From positions 1 to 5,418 of the forward strand of contig SLDH01000284.1 in assembly GCA_007125415.1 (NCBI GenBank): a stretch of 5,418 nucleotides of DNA, in the 5' to 3' direction. How positions within the stretch are numbered: the stretch's first letter is position 1; every line of letters begins with the position of its first letter. Positions 1 to 5,133 of this stretch are shown here, piece by piece. This DNA is from Roseovarius sp. GTDB taxonomy: Bacteria > Pseudomonadota > Alphaproteobacteria > Rhodobacterales > Rhodobacteraceae. Made by a program: the position numbers and the translations under genes. The notes under the pieces are model-generated. The model ran no database searches. It was not told where the DNA came from and worked only from the letters and a program-made list of their open reading frames with translations.

Positions 1-13
1 GCAGCCCCTTAAA

Positions 14-679
14 TCAGGCCGCCATTCGATGCGGTATTTGCAGCCGTTCCGGGACGAAATCGCGCAGGGTGGTGTAGGCGAGAAGCGTGGCCCCGATGGG
101 CGGGGTATAGAGGAAGATCGTTGCGCCGAGGGCGTAGATGGTCAGACGTTTGGGCAGGGAACATTCCTCGATCGGTTCTGTCCCATCCAGCGTGTCGAGC
201 GTGTCGAAGCGGATCGTCGCATCGGGCGCCTGACTGTGGTGTTGCCCGGCGCAAACCGGCAGATCGCACAGAATCTCCGCAAACCGATCGAGCACGGCGC
301 TGTCCAGCGGGCAGGCCACGTCCACATGCACCACTTCATGAAAGGAAAGATAGCTTTCCAGATGCGCCAGCAGGGCAGTCTTCACGAAACGACAGCTTTC
401 GGCATTGATTGCCGTGCCATCTGCCTCGGGCGATTGCCCGACGCCGATCACCAGATAGGATGATCCGTCCGCGCGCCCCGTCGGCACCCAGGCCAGAAGC
501 AGTCGTATGGCGTCCCGCTCGATCATGGCCAGATCGTTGCCGTCCCAGATCATGCTGCGCCGGGTCAGGCCTTCGGGGCGGAACATGATATCCAGTTCTT
601 CGACGATATCTTCAAATGCCTGGCGCGGTGGCACACAGAAATCCAGGGCTGCGATCGTTCCAAATTCCTGCCGGTTCAT
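14..679 (-). CDS. Hypothetical protein, 221 aa, with one C-terminal hydrophobic segment
   Basis: I do not recognise the family, so no function is proposed. The protein is acidic and looks mostly globular and soluble, with mixed alpha/beta character. Its one strongly hydrophobic stretch, at about residues 179-205, contains a central Pro-Pro and could be a membrane segment or hairpin. It is preceded by a basic KR pair and followed by a charged tail. There is no signal peptide. Cysteines are scattered (FCVPP near the N-terminus, CDLPVC in the middle) without a clear metal-binding pattern. The start is the ATG at 677-679. The ribosome-binding site is weak (a GAG/AGA purine run), and a six-codon mini-ORF overlaps the start. 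The gene lies 119 bp downstream of the regulator on the same strand, so it may be cotranscribed, but a palindrome in the gap could give it its own control. GC-rich third positions and an uninterrupted frame support a real gene. Confidence 0.8.
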   Translation of the reverse strand: MNRQEFGTIAALDFCVPPRQAFEDIVEELDIMFRPEGLTRRSMIWDGNDLAMIERDAIRLLLAWVPTGRADGSSYLVIGVGQSPEADGTAINAESCRFVKTALLAHLESYLSFHEVVHVDVACPLDSAVLDRFAEILCDLPVCAGQHHSQAPDATIRFDTLDTLDGTEPIEECSLPKRLTIYALGATIFLYTPPIGATLLAYTTLRDFVPERLQIPHRMAA

Positions 680-715
680 TTTCTGGTCTCGCTCATGGTG
701 AGTTCAGCATCCATA

Positions 716-727
716 CCCATATATGGG
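716..727. promoter_or_regulatory. Perfect 12-bp palindrome upstream of the hypothetical gene
   Basis: CCCATATATGGG is a perfect inverted repeat without a spacer, 36 bp upstream of the start codon of the minus-strand gene at 14-679. Its AT core also offers -10-like hexamers (CATATA, TATATG). Together these suggest a promoter or operator, but no convincing -35 partner is visible, and the assignment rests on position and symmetry only. Confidence 0.35.
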
Positions 728-798
728 CACGGCAATCTGGTTAGAGTTTGAATGAATTGTGTCCCGGAGGGGGCAGTCGCGCAAAAGATGTGGGTTGA

Positions 799-1656
799 TC
801 AGGCCTGTGCGCTGATTGATCTGACATGACCCGGCAAGTCGCGTGCCGATACTTCCGCCTCCCGCACCAGATAATCGAAATGGCCGGTCAGCGCCCGAAC
901 GCGTTCGGTGTCGCGGAAGGCCATGTAGTTTCGCCCGATATAGAGCACGGCCAGAAGTGGCCCGAAAATGGTGACCGGTGCCGAGTAGATCCGGCGTGCA
1001 TCGAAGAGATAGATCCTGAGCCGCGGGTAGAGTTGTTCGGTAAGGCCGAGCAGGTGGTCGATCTGGGCGCGGCGCGTGGTGTCGGGCAGATCGGCATAAT
1101 AGCCCTCTCCCCGGATGAAGGAATGCACCTCGAAGAGGGGCATGGCTATCTCGTAATCCGATTGTGTGCCGCGCATCCATGCCAGCCGGTCTTCGGAGGC
1201 GCCGATGGCCTGATCGATCGACCGGCCGAGATGCGGCGCATATTCCCAGCGCAGCATCGCGCGTGTCTTGAGCATGTCCGGCAGACCGGCCGGCACATGG
1301 CGGATCTTGTAGCCGGCCGCCTCCTTGTGCCAGTCGAATATCTGTTCGTCCACCATGGCGCGCGGCGCCTCGGTGAGTGAAAGCGTGTTGGCAAGGATGT
1401 CGGCCGCAGTCTCGGGCCGGTCGGTCAGGCCCAGCAGCCAATCGGCCGACACCCCCAGCGCCGCCGCACATTCGCCCACCACCTGCGCATTGGGCAGGCG
1501 TGCGCCCTGATCCTTCAGAAGCTGCGAAAGGGTGGAGCGATCCACGCCGATGCGCCGGGAAAGCGCACTCTGATTCGTGCCTCGCGCTCTTATCGCTTCC
1601 GCAAGGCGGGTCCTGAAGAGCCCCGCGCGGGCGCGTTTGTCCGTTTTATCCAGCAT
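799..1656 (-). CDS. XRE-family helix-turn-helix transcriptional regulator with long C-terminal domain
   Basis: This is a 285-residue DNA-binding regulator. An XRE/Cro-type helix-turn-helix spans about residues 14-77. Residues 29-48 (QSALSRRIGVDRSTLSQLLK) form the helix-turn-recognition helix, and the domain closes with the typical ALGVSADWLLGLT. The remaining 200 or so residues are rich in aromatic residues and arginine (RWEY, RIYLFDARRIYS, LYIGRNYMAF). They look like a globular ligand-sensing or oligomerising domain, which I cannot name; the layout recalls XRE proteins with DUF5753-type tails. I chose the ATG at 1654-1656 because the helix-turn-helix begins soon after it. The frame extends upstream to a possible Met at 1743, but that extra 29-residue stretch is AT-rich and overlaps the control region of the divergent gene. 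The ribosome-binding site is weak (GGTGAT, rather far upstream). The gene is divergent from the desaturase, 105 bp apart, which suggests that it regulates that gene and itself. Confidence 0.88.
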   Translation of the reverse strand: MLDKTDKRARAGLFRTRLAEAIRARGTNQSALSRRIGVDRSTLSQLLKDQGARLPNAQVVGECAAALGVSADWLLGLTDRPETAADILANTLSLTEAPRAMVDEQIFDWHKEAAGYKIRHVPAGLPDMLKTRAMLRWEYAPHLGRSIDQAIGASEDRLAWMRGTQSDYEIAMPLFEVHSFIRGEGYYADLPDTTRRAQIDHLLGLTEQLYPRLRIYLFDARRIYSAPVTIFGPLLAVLYIGRNYMAFRDTERVRALTGHFDYLVREAEVSARDLPGHVRSISAQA

Positions 1657-1676
1657 ATGATGATTAATATCACCAT
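1657..1676. promoter_or_regulatory. Imperfect dyad, candidate operator abutting the regulator start
   Basis: Arms ATGATGAT and ATCACCAT flank a TAAT centre, and 7 of 8 arm positions are complementary. The element sits directly against the regulator's start codon, so a bound dimer would block its transcription or translation initiation. This is the arrangement expected of an autoregulated XRE protein. It also contains the regulator's only visible ribosome-binding site. Binding is inferred and has not been shown. Confidence 0.4.
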
Positions 1677-1694
1677 TGCAGAAAAATGTTAACT

Positions 1695-1707
1695 GAATTC
1701 GCAATTC
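1695..1707. promoter_or_regulatory. Perfect 13-bp dyad in the divergent intergenic region
   Basis: GAATT-CGC-AATTC is an inverted repeat with perfect 5-bp arms and a 3-bp centre. It lies near the middle of the space between the regulator and the desaturase, 54 bp upstream of the desaturase ATG, where it could overlap either promoter. I could not place convincing -35/-10 pairs for either direction in the interval 1657-1761. The arms differ from those of the dyad at 1657-1676, so the two elements may serve different proteins, or one may be fortuitous. Confidence 0.35.
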
Positions 1708-1761
1708 CACCTTTTCGAAGCGTCGCATACCCAAGTCAGGCAACTCAAAAAGGGATCATGA

Positions 1762-2709
1762 ATGACGACGGAGGGCGGGCAAGCCGTTTCACCCACCGGG
1801 CAGGACGAGGCGATCGAGTGGCCGACATTTGCCCTGCTCTTGCTGTGCTACAGCCTTTGGGCCCTGGGGACGACCCTGCTTTACACGCTATGGGCGCCTC
1901 TGGGTTTCGTGGTTACTTTTGTGATGATCGCGCTGCATTCCTCCCTCACTCATGAGATGGTGCATGGGCATCCCTTCCGCAACGAGCGGCTGAACGAGGC
2001 CGTCGTTTTCCCCTGTCTTGGACTGTTCGTGCCCTATCGCCGGTTCCGTGACCTGCATCTGGCGCACCACCATGACAGCCGCCTCACCGATCCCTATGAC
2101 GATCCCGAGAGCAATTATCTCGACCCTGTCGTCTGGGCACGGCTGCCGCGCTGGCACCAACGCCTCTTGGAGTTCAACAACACGCTGGCGGGCAGGCTCG
2201 TGTTCGGGCCGGCGCTGGGCATCTACGGGCTGGTCCGGGATGATCTGGGCCGGATCGCGCAGGGGGACGCAGGCGTGCGCCTTGCCTGGCTTTTGCAGAT
2301 CCCCGGTGTGGCGTTGGTTCTGGCCTGGGTGATCTGGGCGCCCATGCCGGTCTGGCTCTATCTCGTTGCGGCCTATGCGGGCTGGTCGCTGCTGAAGATC
2401 CGCACCTTTCTGGAGCATCGCGCGCATATGCGCGCCTCGGGACGCACGGTGATCATCGAGGACAAGGGCCCGTTGGCGCTGCTGTTTCTGAACAACAATT
2501 ACCACGTGGTGCATCATATGCATCCGCGGGTGCCATGGTATGATCTGCCGGGTATATTTCGCGCCAACCGGGATCTCTATCTGCGTCGCAATGGCGGATA
2601 TTACTACCGCTCCTACGCCGAGATTTTTCGCAAGCACCTGCTGCGCGCCAAGGATCCGGTGCCGCACCCGCTGATGGGCGACGGCGCAGGGGTGCCACCG
2701 GGCGGCTAG
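1762..2709 (+). CDS. Membrane-bound fatty acid desaturase family protein
   Basis: This is a 315-residue integral membrane di-iron enzyme of the FA_desaturase family (oxygen-dependent desaturation, or hydroxylation in some members, of acyl chains or other lipids). All three histidine boxes are present. Box I is HEMVH at residues 64-68, within HSSLTHEMVHGH. Box II is HLAHH at 99-103, followed by DSRLTDPYDDPES. Box III is HVVHH at 248-252, within NNNYHVVHHMHP. An EHRAH at 218-222 adds further histidines. Hydrophobic pairs at about 22-58 and 175-205 fit the usual membrane topology with the boxes in the cytoplasm. The start is ATG 1762, with AGGG at 1751-1754 seven bases upstream. An overlapping ATG at 1758 is in another frame. 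The substrate and the position of the double bond cannot be read from the sequence; carotenoid-modifying relatives share the same fold. The gene is divergent from an XRE regulator and followed 44 bp later by a transporter gene, a probable operon. Confidence 0.9.
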   Translation: MTTEGGQAVSPTGQDEAIEWPTFALLLLCYSLWALGTTLLYTLWAPLGFVVTFVMIALHSSLTHEMVHGHPFRNERLNEAVVFPCLGLFVPYRRFRDLHLAHHHDSRLTDPYDDPESNYLDPVVWARLPRWHQRLLEFNNTLAGRLVFGPALGIYGLVRDDLGRIAQGDAGVRLAWLLQIPGVALVLAWVIWAPMPVWLYLVAAYAGWSLLKIRTFLEHRAHMRASGRTVIIEDKGPLALLFLNNNYHVVHHMHPRVPWYDLPGIFRANRDLYLRRNGGYYYRSYAEIFRKHLLRAKDPVPHPLMGDGAGVPPGG

Positions 2710-2753
2710 CGCCGCTCTGGCCATTGCCCGAAAAGCGGGGCAAGAGCACGGCA

Positions 2754-3653
2754 ATGGAGCTTTGGATCATCCTTTCGGTTGCGGCGGCGGCTTTTCAGAC
2801 TGCGCGCTTCATGCTGCAGAAGACCCTCAGCATGGGGCCGCTCACCGCCGCTGGTGCGACCTTCGCGCGGTTTTTCTACGCGGCACCTTTCGCCATGCTG
2901 GCAGCTTGCGCCTATGTGCTGGCACAAGGCAAGGGCCTGCCGGAGCTTGGCGGATTCTTCTGGATCTACGTGCTCTGCGGCGGGCTGGCGCAGATCCTCG
3001 CGACGCTCCTTGTCGTGATGCTCTTCGCCACGCGCAACTTCGCCGTCGGAATCACCCTGAAAAAGACCGAGGTCATTCAGACGGCTCTCGCAGGCTTTCT
3101 GATCCTTGGTGACAGGGTGAGCCTCGCGGGGATGCTGGCCATCCTGATCGGGCTTGTCGGCGTGCTCGTCCTGAGTGATCCGCCCGAGGTTGGTGCGCGC
3201 GGCTGGGCAAGGCTGCGCAACCGGGCGGCGGGGCTGGGGCTGGCCTCGGGTGCGCTCTTTGCCATCTCGGCTGTCACCTACCGGGGCGCGACCCTTGAAG
3301 TGGCGAGCGATGATGTCTTATTGCGCGCCTCTCTGTCGGTGGCGGCGGTCACGGCCTCGCAATCGCTGGCGATGGGGCTCTGGCTGCGCTGGCGCGCGCC
3401 GGGCGAAGTGAGCACCGTCTGGCGCGCGCGCCGGGTTGCGGTCTGGCTGGGGCTGGCGAGCCTCATGGGCAGCTTTTGCTGGTTCACTGCCTTCACCTTG
3501 CAGAATGCGGCTTATGTTTTCGCGGTGGGGCAGGTGGAGGTTATCTTCTCGATGCTGGCGGCGGTGCTGTTTTTCCGCGAAAAGATCACCGGGCGCGAAT
3601 TATGGGGCATCGGTCTGTTGACAAGCAGCATTCTGGTGCTCGTCCTGCTTTAG
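2754..3653 (+). CDS. EamA/DMT-superfamily transporter
   Basis: This is a 299-residue inner-membrane protein with ten predicted helices in two EamA repeats. Approximate helix positions are 3-20, 33-58, 68-91, 95-118 and 123-140, then 157-180, 187-212, 228-253, 254-273 and 282-299. The family's signature end of each repeat is visible twice: LKKTEVIQTALAGFLILGD with an LAGML helix, and VGQVEVIFSMLAAVLFFRE with an LWGIGLL helix. Family members move small metabolites (amino acids, sugars, nucleosides and others), usually as exporters, and the substrate here cannot be told. I chose ATG 2754, preceded by AAGAG at 2742-2746, because the first membrane helix starts at once. An in-frame TTG at 2724 would add ten polar residues and has no better ribosome-binding site. 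The gene lies 44 bp downstream of the desaturase on the same strand and is probably cotranscribed. The transporter therefore probably shares a regulator, and perhaps a physiological role, with the desaturase. Confidence 0.9.
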   Translation: MELWIILSVAAAAFQTARFMLQKTLSMGPLTAAGATFARFFYAAPFAMLAACAYVLAQGKGLPELGGFFWIYVLCGGLAQILATLLVVMLFATRNFAVGITLKKTEVIQTALAGFLILGDRVSLAGMLAILIGLVGVLVLSDPPEVGARGWARLRNRAAGLGLASGALFAISAVTYRGATLEVASDDVLLRASLSVAAVTASQSLAMGLWLRWRAPGEVSTVWRARRVAVWLGLASLMGSFCWFTAFTLQNAAYVFAVGQVEVIFSMLAAVLFFREKITGRELWGIGLLTSSILVLVLL

Positions 3654-3658
3654 GAACC

Positions 3659-3691
3659 GGCGCCCCGAGAGACGCCGATCCGCTTGGTCGG
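3659..3691. terminator. Weak hairpins between convergent genes, possible bidirectional terminator
   Basis: The 49-bp gap between the convergent transporter and coiled-coil genes contains two small stem-loops. One is 3659-3676 (GGCG/CGCC, extended by G-U pairs in the minus-strand RNA). The other is 3675-3691 (CCGATC/GGTCGG with a CGCTT loop and one G-U pair). Neither is followed by a real U-tract, so intrinsic termination is doubtful. They are listed because a termination signal is expected here. Confidence 0.25.
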
Positions 3692-3702
3692 TATTGGGCT
3701 TG

Positions 3703-3876
3703 TTATGCCTGATCCGCAGCGGCTGCCTTGACCGTTTTTCCAAGGCTTTCCCTGAGTGCGTTGCGGGAGCTCCGAAGCTCTTTGACTTCCTCTCTCAGGC
3801 GGTCCAACTCTTCGGTCTTGATCTTCAGAGTCATGTTGACTTCGCGGAGTTTCTTCTGGTCGGGGTTTGCTGCCAT
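3703..3876 (-). CDS. Small coiled-coil protein, 57 aa
   Basis: This short, highly charged protein begins MAANPDQKKLREVN. Hydrophobic residues at 10, 13, 17, 24, 27, 31, 34, 41 and 45 follow a heptad pattern, giving a predicted coiled coil over about residues 10-45. A short Ala-rich tail (KAAAADQA) follows. No signal peptide or membrane segment is visible, so it is probably cytoplasmic and oligomeric or a partner-binding peptide. I do not recognise the family. The start is well supported: AAAGGA (plus-strand 3884-3889) lies seven bases upstream of the ATG. The same frame stays open far upstream, but that part is the shadow of the Nudix gene on the same strand. The gene sits 118 bp downstream of the Nudix gene, with its own leader containing hairpins and a possible -35 element, so it is probably transcribed separately, at least in part. 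The transporter gene converges from the other side. Confidence 0.75.
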   Translation of the reverse strand: MAANPDQKKLREVNMTLKIKTEELDRLREEVKELRSSRNALRESLGKTVKAAAADQA

Positions 3877-3895
3877 CTTGCAGTCCTTTGTCGTT

Positions 3896-3909
3896 AGGTG
3901 CGAACACCT
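3896..3909 (-). promoter_or_regulatory. Short hairpin in the leader of the coiled-coil gene
   Basis: In the minus-strand RNA, AGGUG and CACCU form a perfect 5-bp stem closed by a UUCG loop. It sits six bases upstream of the AAAGGA ribosome-binding site of the 57-residue gene. It could stabilise the 5' end or tune translation. It is short and could be fortuitous. Confidence 0.3.
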
Positions 3910-3927
3910 TGTTGCTCTCGTCCGGAA

Positions 3928-3956
3928 ACGGTGCGGGTCCCAGGCTGATTTGTCAA
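3928..3956 (-). promoter_or_regulatory. Possible promoter for the coiled-coil gene
   Basis: On the minus strand a consensus -35 hexamer TTGACA (plus-strand 3951-3956) lies in the gap between the Nudix and coiled-coil genes. A 17-bp spacer leads to CACCGT (3928-3933), a poor -10 match. The good -35, the correct strand and a start codon about 50 bp further on support a promoter; the poor -10 weakens it. Confidence 0.3.
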
Positions 3957-3965
3957 GTGCGATGT

Positions 3966-3993
3966 GGCAGCCGAAGGCCTGCCCGAGCGCTCG
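3966..3993 (-). terminator. Tandem stem-loops just after the Nudix stop codon
   Basis: One base past the Nudix stop codon is the perfect palindrome CGAGCGCTCG (3984-3993). Directly after it comes a hairpin with GGCAG/CTGCC arms (3966-3983) that, in the RNA, can also close a C(UUCG)G tetraloop through a 2-nt bulge. No U-tract follows, so this is either a weak or factor-assisted terminator or a 3'-end-stabilising structure separating the Nudix gene from the coiled-coil gene. Confidence 0.35.
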
Positions 3994-3994
3994 C

Positions 3995-4699
3995 CTACTC
4001 TTCCGAACGCGGGTTGTAGCCGCGCAGGCGCACGAAGAGGTTCGCCTCGTCATCATTGCGAAAAAAGGGCACGGTGGCGGGTGGTGCCGGATCATGCACG
4101 CGGGCCTCGACCTCGGCCAGCACCACTTCGGTGATGAAGGGCAGGTCATATTCATGACGTGCACGCGCCAGCGGCACCCATTGCAGATGCGAAAGCTCTT
4201 CCTGCGCTGCGGAAAAATCATCAGGATCGTTGGCGATCTCATCTGCGTCCAGCAGAAAGAAGCGCGCGTCGAAGCGCCTTGGACTGCCCGGTGGCGTGAT
4301 CGCCCGAAACACGAATTGCAGCGGGTGCGCCACCGGCAAATGGCCTGTCGCGGCAAAGCTCGCCCAGTCTCCGGCCGGTATTTCGGGCCAGATGCCATGC
4401 TGCCCGAGGATCAGGCCGGTTTCCTCCCATAACTCGCGGATGGCAGCCGCGGCCAGCGCGGAGGAGAGATCAACGGCGCATTCCTCCGCCAGGCGTTCCG
4501 CGCAGCTGGCAGGCAGCGACGTCGCCAGAGGCACCACGGCATCGGCGGCGTCGAGCGCACCGCCTGGAAACACGAACTTGTTGGGCATGAAGGCCGCCCG
4601 CGCGCCGCGTTGACCCATGAGCACATGCGGATCACGTCTCCGATCGCGCAGCACGATGACGGTGGCGGCGTCGCGAACGGGAACGTTGTCAGTATTCAT
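3995..4699 (-). CDS. Nudix hydrolase with an interrupted Nudix box (NUDT19-like layout)
   Basis: This is a 234-residue hydrolase of the Nudix family, whose members cleave nucleoside diphosphates linked to another moiety and need Mg2+ or Mn2+. The second half of the Nudix box is perfect: RELWEETGL at residues 88-96, with metal-ligand glutamates E92 and E93. The first half is GGALDAAD at 46-53, preceded by FMPNKFVFPGG. About 30 Ala-rich residues separate the halves instead of the usual seven. This layout is known in the NUDT19/RP2p branch, which contains CoA diphosphatases, so CoA or acyl-CoA is a possible substrate; that is inference. D53 replaces the usual glutamate of the GX5E half. The strand after MNTDNVPVRDAATVIVLRD is the typical opening of the fold. 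The start at ATG 4697-4699 has AAAGGA seven bases or so upstream. It lies 25 bp downstream of the DUF983 gene, a likely operon partner. Confidence 0.92.
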   Translation of the reverse strand: MNTDNVPVRDAATVIVLRDRRRDPHVLMGQRGARAAFMPNKFVFPGGALDAADAVVPLATSLPASCAERLAEECAVDLSSALAAAAIRELWEETGLILGQHGIWPEIPAGDWASFAATGHLPVAHPLQFVFRAITPPGSPRRFDARFFLLDADEIANDPDDFSAAQEELSHLQWVPLARARHEYDLPFITEVVLAEVEARVHDPAPPATVPFFRNDDEANLFVRLRGYNPRSEE

Positions 4700-4724
4700 G
4701 CGGTTCCTTTCTGTGCGAAAGGGA

Positions 4725-5114
4725 TCAGTCGCCGGTTCCGAAGCCGCCCATTCTGCGCGCCCATTGATATCCCACGATGGCCCCTTTCAGCCTCGGTAGA
4801 AGGTAAAGCGAGAGGGCAACACAGCCAATAGCGAAAATCGTGAAAAGCACCAGAGGATCCGGACGAAACCTCACAAAGGCGATATGCAGGAGTGGTGCCA
4901 TCAGATGCCCGACCAGAAGAATGGTCAGATAGGCGGGGCCGTCATCGGCGCGATGATGATGGAATTCTTCGCGACATACAGTGCACGAATCGCGCACCGT
5001 CAGATATCCCTTCAGGATCGGTCCGCTGCCGCAATTGGGGCATTTCCCGCGAAAGCCGAGCAAGATGGACGGCCAGACCGGGCGCTCTTCAGTGCGTTGC
5101 GTCGTATCGATCAT
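4725..5114 (-). CDS. DUF983 family protein: zinc-ribbon-like motif plus two membrane helices
   Basis: This 129-residue protein of unknown function matches the DUF983 pattern. An N-terminal four-cysteine cluster, CPNC at 25-28 and CTVC at 44-47, lies in GKCPNCGSG and probably binds zinc. It is followed by the family's EEFHHHRADDGPAY stretch (residues 49-62) and then two hydrophobic helices at about 63-80 and 87-109, ending in a short basic and glycine-rich tail. It is therefore a small inner-membrane protein with a cytoplasmic-type metal knuckle. The start chosen is ATG 5112-5114, seven bases after a clear AGGAG. The frame continues upstream to another Met at 5177, but that extension overlaps the end of the preceding gene and lacks a ribosome-binding site. 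The gene follows the right-edge gene by 19 bp and precedes the Nudix gene by 25 bp, which suggests one transcript. Confidence 0.9.
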   Translation of the reverse strand: MIDTTQRTEERPVWPSILLGFRGKCPNCGSGPILKGYLTVRDSCTVCREEFHHHRADDGPAYLTILLVGHLMAPLLHIAFVRFRPDPLVLFTIFAIGCVALSLYLLPRLKGAIVGYQWARRMGGFGTGD

Positions 5115-5133
5115 TTTGTGCTCCTGTGCCCTG

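Noticed and set aside
1657..1743. Longer version of the regulator starting 29 residues upstream
   Set aside because: The extra stretch is AT-rich, contains the candidate operators and has no homology-like features; the helix-turn-helix starts properly after the ATG at 1656.
2724..2753. TTG start adding ten residues to the transporter
   Set aside because: ATG 2754 puts the first membrane helix directly at the N-terminus and has an AAGAG seven bases upstream; the TTG has no better signal.
3389..3435. Two GC-only palindromic repeats (GGCGCGCGCC and GGCGCGCGCGCC) in the transporter gene
   Set aside because: They encode Trp-Arg-Ala in a hydrophilic loop and are expected by chance in such G+C-rich coding sequence.
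3877..4398. Long minus-strand frame joining the coiled-coil gene to upstream sequence
   Set aside because: The upstream part overlaps the Nudix gene in another frame and is its shadow; the strong ribosome-binding site at 3884-3889 marks the true start.
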